A stretch of 64,000 nt of DNA from Clostridia bacterium (GTDB lineage Bacteria > Bacillota > Clostridia > Peptostreptococcales > Anaerovoracaceae). The notes beneath the pieces were generated by a model. It was not told where the DNA came from and made no database searches. It saw only the letters and a list, made by a program, of their open reading frames with translations. The position numbers and the translations under genes are program-made. Below, piece after piece: positions 52,578-61,423 of this stretch (its first letter is position 1; each line of letters opens with the position of its first letter). The DNA is taken from assembly GCA_902363595.1 (NCBI GenBank), contig CABJAP010000003.1, positions 1 to 64,000 of the forward strand. Reading direction: 5' to 3'.

Positions 52578-52868
52578 TTAACCAAATACAAAATCCTTTA
52601 ACGTGCTGTTTGCACCGCCGATGATCCCCACCAGCCAGGCCGCCGCCATCGGCAAACCATAAGGGCTGATTAAGAACGCAATCACCAGCCATGAAAGCCC
52701 CGGCCAGAATCCGGCAATGAAAAACAGCGCCAGCGCCGCCAGAAATATGATTCCTGATAAAGTTCCCAGCACGGAGCCGGAAACGACCACCAGGAATTTA
52801 CACACCAGATAGAGAATCCCCGTAACCACTACGAAGGGAAGTACCAGCAATTTACCAATCAGACGCAT
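52578..52868 (-). CDS. CD1845-type small membrane protein
   Basis: A 96-residue protein with about three membrane segments and a conserved end (SPYGLPMAAAWLVG-IIGG-NSTLKDFV). It matches the CD1845 family of conjugative elements from C. difficile and relatives. The function is unknown. AAAGGAGG lies six bases before the ATG. Confidence 0.8.
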   Translation of the reverse strand: MRLIGKLLVLPFVVVTGILYLVCKFLVVVSGSVLGTLSGIIFLAALALFFIAGFWPGLSWLVIAFLISPYGLPMAAAWLVGIIGGANSTLKDFVFG

Positions 52869-53050
52869 ACGCCCGCCTCCTTTCCGTTTCTATGTCCGTT
52901 TTTTCAGGACATTCAGGTATGCACCCCAGGGTGCCATCCCGCCCTGACGGGCTCCCCTTGCCCGAAAGGTGTTTCAAAGAGAAGCATATTTGCCCCTCTA
53001 TCAAAATTCTACCGTACCGGTTTCCGGAAAGCAACGGTGTTTTTTCCTGT
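52869..53050. other. Intergenic region near mobC, candidate oriT
   Basis: About 180 bases without a gene lie between mobC and the CD1845-type gene. They contain short GC-rich inverted repeats (for example CCCG-CCCTGA-CGGG near 52,948) and an A/T-rich stretch. oriT sites often sit beside mobC and relaxase genes, so this is a candidate only; no nick-site consensus was recognised. Confidence 0.3.
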
Positions 53051-53395
53051 TTACGAAATGTTCGCAAATCCCCGCAGCAGCTTATCCATGCCATCCCACA
53101 AACTGTCCAGGCGGGTGCGCAGATCGTCCATGTCGGCAGCGTAAATACTGCCGGTCTCATTGGCGCGTCTGGCGTACTGGTTTAAGTTATTGGAGCAGAT
53201 ACGAAGGAGCCGTATCATTTCCTGAATGTCGCTCATATCCAGATGGATGATATAACCGTCCACCGCCATCTTGCGCAGATATGCGGAGAGGTTGGTAATG
53301 TCGAGCTCCGCCATGCGCCCCTTTACCAGCTCCGCCTCCTGTTCAGACATGACGAATTCCACCCGGACGGATTTTTTGTCATGCCCGGCCTTCAT
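53051..53395 (-). CDS. mobC: MobC-family relaxosome protein
   Basis: A 114-residue protein with an N-terminal ribbon-helix-helix-like part (VRVEFVMSEQEAELVKGRMAELDITNLSAYLRKMAV) and a C-terminal MobC helix (LRICSNNLNQYARRANETGSIYA). MobC binds oriT DNA and helps the relaxase nick it. It overlaps the upstream gene by four bases. Confidence 0.9.
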   Translation of the reverse strand: MKAGHDKKSVRVEFVMSEQEAELVKGRMAELDITNLSAYLRKMAVDGYIIHLDMSDIQEMIRLLRICSNNLNQYARRANETGSIYAADMDDLRTRLDSLWDGMDKLLRGFANIS

Positions 53396-54093
53396 CGTTC
53401 CGGCTCCTTTTTATGTGAGGGCGGTTTAGGGGTGGAGGCGGCTGCCGTCTTTGCCTTTTCCAATTTTCCCCGCATGGTGTCTTTTTTCAAGCTGTCCATA
53501 TATTCCTGAATATTGCCGGGCTTTGCATGGTAATCCCGCTTAACATGCTCCCGCCGCAGGATTGTTTGTAATTCCCGCTCACTTTCCGGCAGCCAGGTCA
53601 CATATTTGGAAGTTCCATGCTCTGCCTTAAGCCTGTCAATCTGCTGCATATAGGAATCATGGGGGAAGGCCGCCTGTGTACCATCCTGGAACAATACCGA
53701 TACTTTTTCAATCGCACAGGAAAGCAGCTTGACCCGTTCCACATGGGCGCGATAATCGAGAGGCCAGATACAGCCGGTGACTTTCCCGTCCTGTATGCCA
53801 TCCAGCCGGATTGCATACGCCAGGATAGAATCTTTCGTCTGCTCATGGTAAAACCGCCACACCTTATTTTCGTGGCTGTCCTGCAGGTAAACATCCCTTT
53901 CCCATAAACAGTAGGTACCGCAGGTCCTGGACATCCATAAAAGCTGTTCATTCTCCCCATTTTTGCAAGCCGCAAGATTTTGTATCAGTTCCTTGTCAAT
54001 ATCAAAATCGTCCTTATAATGCTGTGTATGCAATTCTACAACCTGCCCCAGAAAGTCCAGTACGTCCACGCCCTCGAATTTTACCGCCGCCAT
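53392..54093 (-). CDS. Element-encoded protein of unknown function
   Basis: A 233-residue protein with a globular part (about 1-185; VDVLDFLGQVVELHTQHYKDDF, WMSRTCGTYCLWERDVYL) and a basic, Pro/Lys-rich tail. I do not recognise the family by number, but the gene starts at the last base of the preceding gene and overlaps mobC by four bases, so it is part of the mobilisation operon. The basic tail resembles those of the next three proteins. Confidence 0.7.
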   Translation of the reverse strand: MAAVKFEGVDVLDFLGQVVELHTQHYKDDFDIDKELIQNLAACKNGENEQLLWMSRTCGTYCLWERDVYLQDSHENKVWRFYHEQTKDSILAYAIRLDGIQDGKVTGCIWPLDYRAHVERVKLLSCAIEKVSVLFQDGTQAAFPHDSYMQQIDRLKAEHGTSKYVTWLPESERELQTILRREHVKRDYHAKPGNIQEYMDSLKKDTMRGKLEKAKTAAASTPKPPSHKKEPER

Positions 54094-55031
54094 CAGCGTT
54101 CCCTTTCCAGCGCAGGAGGCGCAACCTGCCTGGCCTCATGTTCCGGGCGGTCTGCTTTCAGCTTTTCCATGAGAGAGATTTTTTCCTCCGGCAACGTCTC
54201 CGGGGCAAGCTCCTGGATTTCCTCATAAGTCTGCCCGTCCGTTAAATCAGGGCGCTCCGGCGGCTCATTGTTGAGTCTGCCATCCAGCATATTGTAATTT
54301 CCGGTCTGTCCTTCCTCGTAAAGCTCCGCATTACGCAGATAGCTCTCCGGCGGCTGGAAGGGCTGCCCGGCGAACAGGATTTCACGGCTTGGTGTGAACT
54401 GTGAGAGCACGCCGTCCCGAAGCTTTGCAAATTCCTCATACTGGCGCAGGGTAAGGCCGCGCTCCAGCATTTCCGCCTGGGTATGCGCCCAGCCCTCCCC
54501 ATAAAGAAAATAGTACATATCCGGCTGGTCGCAGACAAAGCACAGGGAGCCGTCCTGATTGTCATAAAAAGACGCCTGCATATCCTGGTAGTGGCAGCGT
54601 TCCTCACGCCCCAGGTACACCCGGTTATCCGCGCCCAGCATGGCGACCATGCCCGCATAGTTGCTGTGGACCGCAGAGCGGATTTCCACCAATGGGTCCG
54701 CCTCCGGCATAACCTGTCTGCCGGGAATCTCGTTCCGCTTTTCTGCCGCGTCATTTCTCGGCGTCACTTCCTCATGGGTACGGGCATCCAAATCCGGCTG
54801 CACCTGTTCGGAAGTCTTTCTGACGGCGCCCGGCTCCGGTTCTTTCTCCTGTGCGTAATAATGGACATTAGCGGTGGTTTTACTGTTCATTTCCCTGGCG
54901 TAAGCCTCCGCAGCCTCGCGGGTGTCAAATTCCAAAGGTTTTCCATCCTCCTTGCACCACGCCTCGGCATGGCCGAAGATAGAAGCGCCGCTGCGCACCG
55001 CCCATACACCGTAGGTTGTTTCTTTTCCCAT
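54093..55031 (-). CDS. Element-encoded protein with a short N-terminal viroplasmin-like segment
   Basis: A 312-residue acidic protein. The first ~50 residues (TTYGVWAVRSGASIFGHAEAWCKEDGKPLEF, then TREAAEAYAREMNS) resemble a viroplasmin/RNase H N-terminal-like module. The middle (about 135-230) holds VEIRSAVHSNYAGMVAMLG, a segment seen in conjugative-element proteins. The tail carries PER-rich sequence. The start was set at the ATG preceded by AAGGAGG; the frame is open 51 codons further upstream but lies in the neighbouring gene. The function is unknown. Confidence 0.7.
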   Translation of the reverse strand: MGKETTYGVWAVRSGASIFGHAEAWCKEDGKPLEFDTREAAEAYAREMNSKTTANVHYYAQEKEPEPGAVRKTSEQVQPDLDARTHEEVTPRNDAAEKRNEIPGRQVMPEADPLVEIRSAVHSNYAGMVAMLGADNRVYLGREERCHYQDMQASFYDNQDGSLCFVCDQPDMYYFLYGEGWAHTQAEMLERGLTLRQYEEFAKLRDGVLSQFTPSREILFAGQPFQPPESYLRNAELYEEGQTGNYNMLDGRLNNEPPERPDLTDGQTYEEIQELAPETLPEEKISLMEKLKADRPEHEARQVAPPALERER

Positions 55032-55042
55032 TCTGATCCTCC

Positions 55043-55681
55043 TTATCGTTCCTGCTGTTTTGACGGTTTCTGCTTTTGGGGTGTCTCCGTCTGCTTTGCG
55101 TCTTTTATCTGCTGCCGGAGGGAAGGTCTGTGCTCCGGCTCCGCTTCGGAATCCGTGATATTGACATACTCGCCAATGATACAAAGCGCCTCCCCGTAAC
55201 TGCCACAGGCAAACACCCGGTCCTTCATTTCCTTTGCCTGGTCCTTCAGGTCATGCTCCCGCAGGGTACGGGCAGCAATGCCTACCAGATTGAAGATGTT
55301 GCCGTCCTGGCCGATCAGCGCACAATCCGGTTTTTCCGGCTCCGGCGAAGGTTCCCCGATAAAACCGCCCAAACGGTTCGGCACAAAATCGGACAGCCAT
55401 GTGCCGCCGAAAGTATCATGGGTCTGCAAACGCCACATGGCAAGTTTCCCGATGTCCAGCTTTACATCCTCGAAAGGATAGAGCAGACAGGTGAGTTCCC
55501 CATACTGGAAAGTGGAAACATCCTCAAATCTGCTACTGTCCTTCAAAATGCCCGCCTCGGTGAACATCTCATTGATCCCGTCCACCCATTCCTTCAAATC
55601 CCCGCCGCAGCCCTGCAGGATCAGGCCGTCTTTGCCCTCCATGCGCCGCAGGTCATCGGTTGTGATCGTATTGATATTCAA
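55043..55681 (-). CDS. Element-encoded protein of unknown function
   Basis: A 212-residue protein that begins MNINTITTDDLRRMEGKDGLILQGCGGD and has ... WVDGINEMFTEAGIL as a landmark. The C-terminus (about 185-212) is the Lys/Gln/Pro-rich RQQIKDAKQTETPQKQ tail also seen in neighbouring proteins (SVRRQLKKQPEAK, SVRDSLNK). The shared tail motif, RP/KPS-hRxxhK, recurs in four proteins of this operon and may be a common interaction or export tag; that is inference. Confidence 0.7.
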   Translation of the reverse strand: MNINTITTDDLRRMEGKDGLILQGCGGDLKEWVDGINEMFTEAGILKDSSRFEDVSTFQYGELTCLLYPFEDVKLDIGKLAMWRLQTHDTFGGTWLSDFVPNRLGGFIGEPSPEPEKPDCALIGQDGNIFNLVGIAARTLREHDLKDQAKEMKDRVFACGSYGEALCIIGEYVNITDSEAEPEHRPSLRQQIKDAKQTETPQKQKPSKQQER

Positions 55682-55693
55682 ATAAACCGCCTC

Positions 55694-56218
55694 CTATCGT
55701 TCCTGTTGATGATTGGTTTTCTGCCGGCTGGCTTTTGCCTCCGGCTGTTTCTTTAGCTGTCTGCGGACAGAGGGTTTCTGCTCCGGTTCCCGCATATCCG
55801 TAAAAATATCGGATAACGGCTGCTCCCAGCTTTCCCCGAAGCCACGGACCACCGTGCCCGCCAGTGCGCCGTTTTCCTGAAACATTTTCAGTGTGTCAAA
55901 AGCCCGGTCAAACAGCGTGATATTTCTCTTATCTACACAGGGGGCAAAGTGGATCACTCCTTTGGGGTAGCCCCCGCCAGTGCCGATCCAGCCCCGGACA
56001 AAATCGTCATAGCCTTTTGTGATCCCGGCGTCGGCCAGTTCGTTGGCATGGCTGGAAACCATTGTACTTGTAGCTGCATACTGATAACCTAAAACCAATA
56101 TGCCGGTTTTCGGGTTATACATAAAGCGCCGGTTATCAATCTGCTGCATATCGATCATCTGCCTCCTGGTATCAATCCGCATGAGTTCTTTTGTAATCGC
56201 TGTCTTTTCTATCCGCAT
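55694..56218 (-). CDS. Element-encoded protein of unknown function
   Basis: A protein of about 174 residues whose middle (NPKTGILVLGYQYAATSTMVSSHANELADAG, ITKGYDDFVRGWIGTG as landmarks) suggests a compact globular fold and whose tail (PSVRRQLKKQ) is shared with its neighbours. GGGAGG lies immediately before the ATG at 56218, which is too close to be ideal; a TTG nine codons earlier or an internal ATG 14 codons later are alternatives. No family recognised. Confidence 0.65.
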   Translation of the reverse strand: MRIEKTAITKELMRIDTRRQMIDMQQIDNRRFMYNPKTGILVLGYQYAATSTMVSSHANELADAGITKGYDDFVRGWIGTGGGYPKGVIHFAPCVDKRNITLFDRAFDTLKMFQENGALAGTVVRGFGESWEQPLSDIFTDMREPEQKPSVRRQLKKQPEAKASRQKTNHQQER

Positions 56219-56357
56219 CCCTCCCGTCCATTGATTTGTCCGCAACTTATACCCGTTTTGGGGCGTCAGAGTATTCTAATACAGCCGCCCTTCAAACCGG
56301 GTTCCCAAAGCCTTGAAAAGCAAGCCATTTTGGGGTAAAGTTGCGGACATATTAGCC

Positions 56358-56729
56358 TTAATTTTTTCTGCTCCGGCGCTTGCGTTCCCGCTCGGATTTC
56401 CGTCTGGCAAAGGCGCGGCAGGAATCCGAACAATACGCCTGGCTGGTGGTAGGAAGATATGCCTTGCCGCAGACCGGACAGATTTTTTGTTTCAGGGAAG
56501 TGTCCTCGCCGGTAATGGCAGATTCCAGCGCCGGGTCCACCGGCAGTACCGCCTCCCGAAAGTACCGGCAGAAAGAGCCGGTCCACCATTTTTGCAGCAT
56601 ATAACAGGGGCAGTCTAAGGGGAGGCAGAGCCTATCCTGATTGTCATGGTTGGCGCACAGGTCTGTTACCAGCCTTCGGACCCTTGCCCGTTCCTGCCTG
56701 GTTAATTCCCGTGAGGGCTGCCCGGTCAT
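56358..56729 (-). CDS. Cysteine-rich VLP-domain protein
   Basis: A 123-residue protein with a cysteine-rich core: LCANHDNQDRLCLPLDCPCYML, CRYFREAVLP, then CPVCGKAY and YCSDSCRAFARR, ending in a strongly basic tail. This is the cysteine-rich VLP family of Clostridia conjugative elements; the paired CxxC motifs suggest zinc binding and the tail suggests nucleic-acid contact. It overlaps the topB gene by four bases. Confidence 0.82.
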   Translation of the reverse strand: MTGQPSRELTRQERARVRRLVTDLCANHDNQDRLCLPLDCPCYMLQKWWTGSFCRYFREAVLPVDPALESAITGEDTSLKQKICPVCGKAYLPTTSQAYCSDSCRAFARRKSERERKRRSRKN

Positions 56730-58834
56730 TTCCTCCTGCCTTTCTTAGCCGGAAAATCCAGCTTGAAATTCACATATTTTCCGCCTGTATCATCCAGCAG
56801 CACCACCGCGTCATAGGTCTTTCCCGTCTTTTCGCTGTAAAGCCCGGACATAGAAATGCGGCCCTCTTTCAGAAGGGCCGCCGCCACGGATTTTGTTATG
56901 GATTTTTTCTTTCCGGAAAAGAATTTATTGTCTTTCCACAGCGCAAAGGCACAGTCCCGGTTATCACAAAAGAAGCCTTTTTTGCCCTCATATACGGTTC
57001 CGCCGCAGCGGGGGCAGGGGCCGACAGCCTCACGTCCGTTTTTCTTCGCATCCGGGAACAGGCAGGCAAAGCGTTCCTCCGGGGCGGTATGTTCCTTTAC
57101 CAGCGTCCGGCTCATATCCGCAATCTGCCCCATAAAGGATTCTGCGGCCAGCTCGCCGCGTTCCACCTGCTTCAACATAGATTCCCATTCCGCAGTGAGT
57201 GTAGGCGATTTGATATTGTCCGGCAGCACCAGGATCAGGTTCGTACCTTTTTCCGTAGGGATAAGCTGCTTTTTCTTCCGCTGTACAAATCCGGCAGAGA
57301 CCAGTTTTTCCAGTGTAGCCGCACGGGTGGCCGGGGTGCCTAATCCCTTGCGCTCGGCATCCTCCGGCATATCCCCGGCACCGGCGGTCTCCATAGCCGC
57401 CAGAAGGGAATCCTCCGTATAATGCTTCGGCGGGGAGGTTTTGCCTTCCCGGACACTGGCAGAGGCCGTTTCAAATATCTGCCCCTCCTGCAGCACGGGG
57501 AGGGAGGCGTCCGTGTTCCCGTCATCCTCTGGCTTGAATTCTTTTAATCCCATGCGGTAGAGGTGTTCCACTTCCTTCCATCCGGCCTGCAATATGGTTT
57601 TTCCTTTTGCCGTGAAGGAATGACCCCGGCAGTCCAGAACCGCCGTTACCGCCTCGAACCGGTGCGCCTGGGCCGTGGCAGAGAGCAGCCTTGCGGCGAT
57701 CAGCGTCAGTACATCCCGCTCCCCGGAAGGGAGCTCCGATAAATCCATCCGGGCAATCTCCACCGTAGGGATAATGGCATGGTGGTCGGTGACTTTGCTG
57801 CCGTCCGTTACGCGGTCTATATCTGGCTCGCCAACGCAGCACTTTCCAAAGGGCATATTGTCCCGCATCCAGAAAATCAGGGAGGCAGCGGTAGCCTGCA
57901 TATCCTCGGTCAGATACTGGCTGTCCGTCCGGGGATAGGTCGCCAGCTTTTTCTCATAGAGGGATTGCACATAGTCAAGGGTCTGCTGGGCCGTATAGCC
58001 ATAGATGCGGTTACATTCCCGCTGCAAAGTCGTCAGGTCATACAGGCGGGGCGGCTGCACCGTCTTGACCTGCTTTTCCACGGACAGCACTAAAGTACCC
58101 TGCCCATCACAGTCCATACGGATTTTTTCAGCTTCATGTTTCCCGGACAGCTTTTCCCCAGAGGCAGTAAAGCCGCCGCAGGTGATCTCCGGTACATAAA
58201 AGGGCCTGCTCGTAAATGCCTGAATATCTGCCTCCCGCTGTACCAGAAGGGCCAGTGTTGGTGACATGACGCGCCCCACATTGAGCGTGACGCCATACAG
58301 GACAGAGAAAAGCCGGGTGGCGTTAATACCGACCAGCCAGTCAGCCCCGGCCCGGCAGACCGCCGCGTCATAGAGCTTATCGTAGTCGCTGCCAGGGCGC
58401 AGGTGTTCAAACCCGTCACGGATCGCCGCATCCTCCATACTGGAAATCCAGAGGCGTTCCATCGGTTTCTTACATCCGGCGTGCTCATAGACCAGACGGA
58501 AGATCAGTTCGCCCTCACGCCCAGCGTCGGTAGCGCATACCACCGATTCCACCCGTTTGTCTTTCATCAGCCGGCACAGAAGGTCAAGCTGCTTTTTCTT
58601 GTCCTTCGGCACCTCATATTTCCATTCTTCCGGCAGGATCGGCAGATCACCATAGCGCCATCTGGCGTACTGTTCTCCATAAGCCTCCGGCTGCGCCAGT
58701 TCCAGAAGGTGCCCCACGCACCAGCTCACCAGGTACCCGCCGCCCTCCAGGTAGCCGTCTTTTTTCTCATTCGCGCCCAGGATCGCCGCCAGCGACATGG
58801 CGACAGAGGGCTTTTCCGCAATTACTAACTTCAT
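56726..58834 (-). CDS. topB: DNA topoisomerase III (type IA)
   Basis: The 702-residue enzyme has an N-terminal Toprim domain (LVIAEKPSVAMSLA, then VCATDAGREGELIFRLV), the active-site tyrosine in ATYPRTDSQYL near residue 310, and a C-terminal zinc finger (CPRCGGTVYEGKKG, CDNRDCAFALW). Element-borne TopB resolves DNA tangles during conjugative replication. The start is the ATG at 58834, eight bases after GGAGG; an upstream five-codon extension is less likely. Confidence 0.95.
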   Translation of the reverse strand: MKLVIAEKPSVAMSLAAILGANEKKDGYLEGGGYLVSWCVGHLLELAQPEAYGEQYARWRYGDLPILPEEWKYEVPKDKKKQLDLLCRLMKDKRVESVVCATDAGREGELIFRLVYEHAGCKKPMERLWISSMEDAAIRDGFEHLRPGSDYDKLYDAAVCRAGADWLVGINATRLFSVLYGVTLNVGRVMSPTLALLVQREADIQAFTSRPFYVPEITCGGFTASGEKLSGKHEAEKIRMDCDGQGTLVLSVEKQVKTVQPPRLYDLTTLQRECNRIYGYTAQQTLDYVQSLYEKKLATYPRTDSQYLTEDMQATAASLIFWMRDNMPFGKCCVGEPDIDRVTDGSKVTDHHAIIPTVEIARMDLSELPSGERDVLTLIAARLLSATAQAHRFEAVTAVLDCRGHSFTAKGKTILQAGWKEVEHLYRMGLKEFKPEDDGNTDASLPVLQEGQIFETASASVREGKTSPPKHYTEDSLLAAMETAGAGDMPEDAERKGLGTPATRAATLEKLVSAGFVQRKKKQLIPTEKGTNLILVLPDNIKSPTLTAEWESMLKQVERGELAAESFMGQIADMSRTLVKEHTAPEERFACLFPDAKKNGREAVGPCPRCGGTVYEGKKGFFCDNRDCAFALWKDNKFFSGKKKSITKSVAAALLKEGRISMSGLYSEKTGKTYDAVVLLDDTGGKYVNFKLDFPAKKGRRK

Positions 58835-58887
58835 TCCTGTAACCTCCATTTCTTTGAAATAGAAAAGGCAGCATAGCAGCTACCCCT

Positions 58888-59913
58888 TTATAAGCTCGGT
58901 TCCTGTTTGGTTTTCTGTCTTTCTTTTGGTGCTTTTGCTTCTCTTTCCTGTACCTGTGCTTTATTTTCGGAAAGACGTTCCAATAGTCCTTTTTCCTGTT
59001 TCCGCCCCAGGGTTTTTGCTGCCCGGTCATAATACTGTACTTTATCGGAAAGTAAATCCTCCGGCGCAACCTGGGTGGCGTTGACTTCCTTTACCATATC
59101 CTCCAGCTCTTTTGTCTGCATATTCCCGTTATCCGGTACAAGGATAACTTCATGGGTTGATGATGGAAGGACATAAAAATCGGAACCAAGCAGCTCGCCG
59201 ATTTTCTCCAGTACGCCGTCCCTTGCCAGAACCCCGGCTCCGTTTATTTTGCTTTGGTTTGTCAGGACATACATGGGGGCAGCGTCAGTTTCCAGCGACA
59301 CCGACTGTTCAAAAAGATTCGCAGGTTCAGCAGAAAACATAATCTCTGCCATCACATCCTCCATGCTGTAAAATCTGACGGAACTTCTGGTGTTTTCTGC
59401 CCGGATCGTGTCATCGTGCAGCTGCTCCAGTGTGATTCCCCAGGAATTTAGCATGTTATTTGTGATAACAGCAGAGGCAGTTCCTTCGCTGTTTTCCATG
59501 ACCTGAATCCGATAAACTGCCGCCAGTTCCCCACAGGCGGTATGAGGCTTATCTTTTAAGTATTCCTGATTCTTTTCTGGGTCGCACAGTTGGATAGAAA
59601 GAAGCGGTTGGACTATTTCATAGTCTGCCAAATCCTTCACATTGATTGGAAAATCCATGCTGCTTTCTGTTCTTATTTGTACGAGCTCTTTCATAATCTC
59701 GTTCATTGGCCGGCCTTTTTCAAATTGTTCCTCATAGGATTCCAGGTAGATGGAAGGCACCGTTGTTTCGTCGTCCTTTCGGATGATAAGCCCTGTCAGA
59801 GTACGATCATTTCCTTTTGTAATTTCTTCCAGAGTAATATTCGCATCCTGATAATCCTGCGGTAAATATTCCTGGATATGGTTTTTGATATATTGTGCAA
59901 ATTCCTGATTCAT
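58888..59913 (-). CDS. DUF5688 family protein
   Basis: A 341-residue protein with the DUF5688 pattern (FAQYIKNHIQEYLPQDYQDANI, SIYLESYEEQFEKGRPMNEIMKEL, LPSSTHEVILVPDN). It is found in most Tn1549-like elements of gut Clostridia; the function is unknown. The charged C-terminal tail (about 295-341) resembles a coiled coil. GGAGG lies before the ATG at 59913, and the gene overlaps the DUF3789 gene by four bases. Confidence 0.88.
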   Translation of the reverse strand: MNQEFAQYIKNHIQEYLPQDYQDANITLEEITKGNDRTLTGLIIRKDDETTVPSIYLESYEEQFEKGRPMNEIMKELVQIRTESSMDFPINVKDLADYEIVQPLLSIQLCDPEKNQEYLKDKPHTACGELAAVYRIQVMENSEGTASAVITNNMLNSWGITLEQLHDDTIRAENTRSSVRFYSMEDVMAEIMFSAEPANLFEQSVSLETDAAPMYVLTNQSKINGAGVLARDGVLEKIGELLGSDFYVLPSSTHEVILVPDNGNMQTKELEDMVKEVNATQVAPEDLLSDKVQYYDRAAKTLGRKQEKGLLERLSENKAQVQEREAKAPKERQKTKQEPSL

Positions 59914-60044
59914 TCGTTTTCCTCCCGTTTTCTGTTTTCTAACCATTCATCTTCCTGCTTTGCGGCCTGCAAAAGACACATCAGCACAACGCCGGCAGAC
60001 ATTCCTCCGGTAAAGGTCAGAAAGTGTGTTATAAGATTCCACAT
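59910..60044 (-). CDS. DUF3789-like single-span membrane peptide
   Basis: A 44-residue peptide with one membrane segment (ITHFLTFTGGMSAGVVLMCLL) and a charged tail. It matches the small DUF3789 proteins that precede DUF5688 genes in related elements. A strong AAGGAGG lies seven bases before the ATG. The 3' end of the group II intron is 30 bases upstream, so the intron sits directly in front of its ribosome site. Confidence 0.75.
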   Translation of the reverse strand: MWNLITHFLTFTGGMSAGVVLMCLLQAAKQEDEWLENRKREENE

Positions 60045-60104
60045 AAAAATCGCCTCCTTATTGAGTTTGGTTAATCGAGTAGGGGAGATTTTCTCTCCCC
60101 TCTC

Positions 60105-60141
60105 ACACCACCAGTACGTGCCGTTCGGCATACGGCGGTTC
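60105..60141 (-). ncRNA. Group II intron domain V (catalytic hairpin)
   Basis: Strands GAACCGCCGTATGCCG and CGGCACGTACTGGTGGT pair around a GAAC-type tetraloop with the expected bulge. The CGC triad marks subgroup IIC. Confidence 0.85.
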
Positions 60142-61423
60142 AACATAACTTCAAAGCATGACGCTCATTATAATAATCAAGACAGCTTACAAGTCCTGCT
60201 CTTCCCAGCACCTCTTTGGAGATTGCTCTGCTGACACATGTTTTGGTAGCAACCCAATAATAGCGGTTTCCACAGTATGCTGTCAGTCTTGCAAGGTCTT
60301 TTCCTATCCCAAGCTTCTCCAATCCCCATTGCCGTTTCTTCGGCACTTTCCACTGTTTCCAGATTATAATTCTGATTCTTGTCCTTAAATGTGCGTCAAT
60401 CTCTGTCATTGCCATTTTCATGGAGCCGAGGGCATAGTAGTTTATCCACCCTCTTGTCACCTGATTGATTTGCTCAATCTTGCTTGTGACTGTTCCGGGC
60501 TTTTTCCTACAAGTCAGTTCTTTCAGCTTTCCCTTGAATTTCTTCACAGAATCCTGATGGGGTCTGCATTTCCATTCTTTTGCCTTGCTGTCCTTGTAGA
60601 ATCCAAATCCGAGATATTTCAATTTCATCGGTCTTGCAATGTGGGTCTTGGTCATGTTGACCTTTAACCCCAGTTTCCTCTGAATCCAGTCCGTCACTGT
60701 CCGCATGACCCTCTTGGCGCTCGATCCGCTTCTTACTGCTATCACACAGTCATCCGCATATCTTGTGAACCGATGCCCTCTCGCTTCCAGTTCCTTATCC
60801 AGTTCGTTCAGCATAATGTTTGACAATAGCGGTGACAGATTTCCTCCCTGCGGTGTGCCCAGCTTTGTTTCTTCATACCCTTGCGGCGTCATGATTCCTG
60901 CTTTCAGGTATTTTCGGATAAGCGATTCCGTATCACCGTCTTTGATGATGTCGTGGACTAGGCTCATTAGTTTGTCCTGTGGTACATTGTCAAAGAATTT
61001 TTCCAGGTCGATATCCACTATCCACTCATATCCATCATTCAGGTATGCAAGCAACTGCCTGACAGCCATTTCACAGCTCCTGTTTGGTCTGAATCCATAG
61101 CTCCACTCCGAAAACATCGGTTCGCACATGGGGCTTATTATCTGTATGATGCCCTGCTGGATTACCCTGTCCATTACGGTTGGGATTCCGAGCTTTCTCA
61201 CTCCCCCGTCCGGCTTGGGTATTTCTACCCTCCTGACTGGCTGGGGTTTGTATTCCCTGCGCCTGATTTGCTCCCTGATACTTTCCCAGTTCTCTTTGAT
61301 GTAATCGCCGAGTTCTTCAACCGTCACATTGTCTACGCCGCCTGCGCCTTTATTGGCACAGACTTTCTTGTAGGCGGCGTTCATGTTGTTTTTGGATAGT
61401 ATCTTTTCTAACAGTTCTGACAT
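60140..61423 (-). CDS. ltrA: Group II intron reverse transcriptase/maturase (class C)
   Basis: The 427-residue protein carries RT blocks 0-7 with GVDNVTVEEL, YGFRPNRSC, VDIDLEKFFDNV and the catalytic YADD at 222-225, then GTPQGGNLSPLLSN and a maturase (X) domain around 300-390. No HNH endonuclease domain follows, as in group IIC enzymes. It splices and mobilises its host intron. The start was set at MSELLEKILS, the usual LtrA beginning; the frame is open 26 codons upstream. Confidence 0.93.
   Translation of the reverse strand: MSELLEKILSKNNMNAAYKKVCANKGAGGVDNVTVEELGDYIKENWESIREQIRRREYKPQPVRRVEIPKPDGGVRKLGIPTVMDRVIQQGIIQIISPMCEPMFSEWSYGFRPNRSCEMAVRQLLAYLNDGYEWIVDIDLEKFFDNVPQDKLMSLVHDIIKDGDTESLIRKYLKAGIMTPQGYEETKLGTPQGGNLSPLLSNIMLNELDKELEARGHRFTRYADDCVIAVRSGSSAKRVMRTVTDWIQRKLGLKVNMTKTHIARPMKLKYLGFGFYKDSKAKEWKCRPHQDSVKKFKGKLKELTCRKKPGTVTSKIEQINQVTRGWINYYALGSMKMAMTEIDAHLRTRIRIIIWKQWKVPKKRQWGLEKLGIGKDLARLTAYCGNRYYWVATKTCVSRAISKEVLGRAGLVSCLDYYNERHALKLC

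Noticed and set aside
54242..54754. Second long minus-strand frame within the 312-residue element protein
   Set aside because: It is rich in Arg, Ser and Cys, as is typical of a shadow frame in GC-rich coding DNA, and lacks a ribosome site.
56684..58488. Several plus-strand frames over 100 residues opposite topB
   Set aside because: All are antisense to a well-supported topoisomerase gene and show no recognisable domain.
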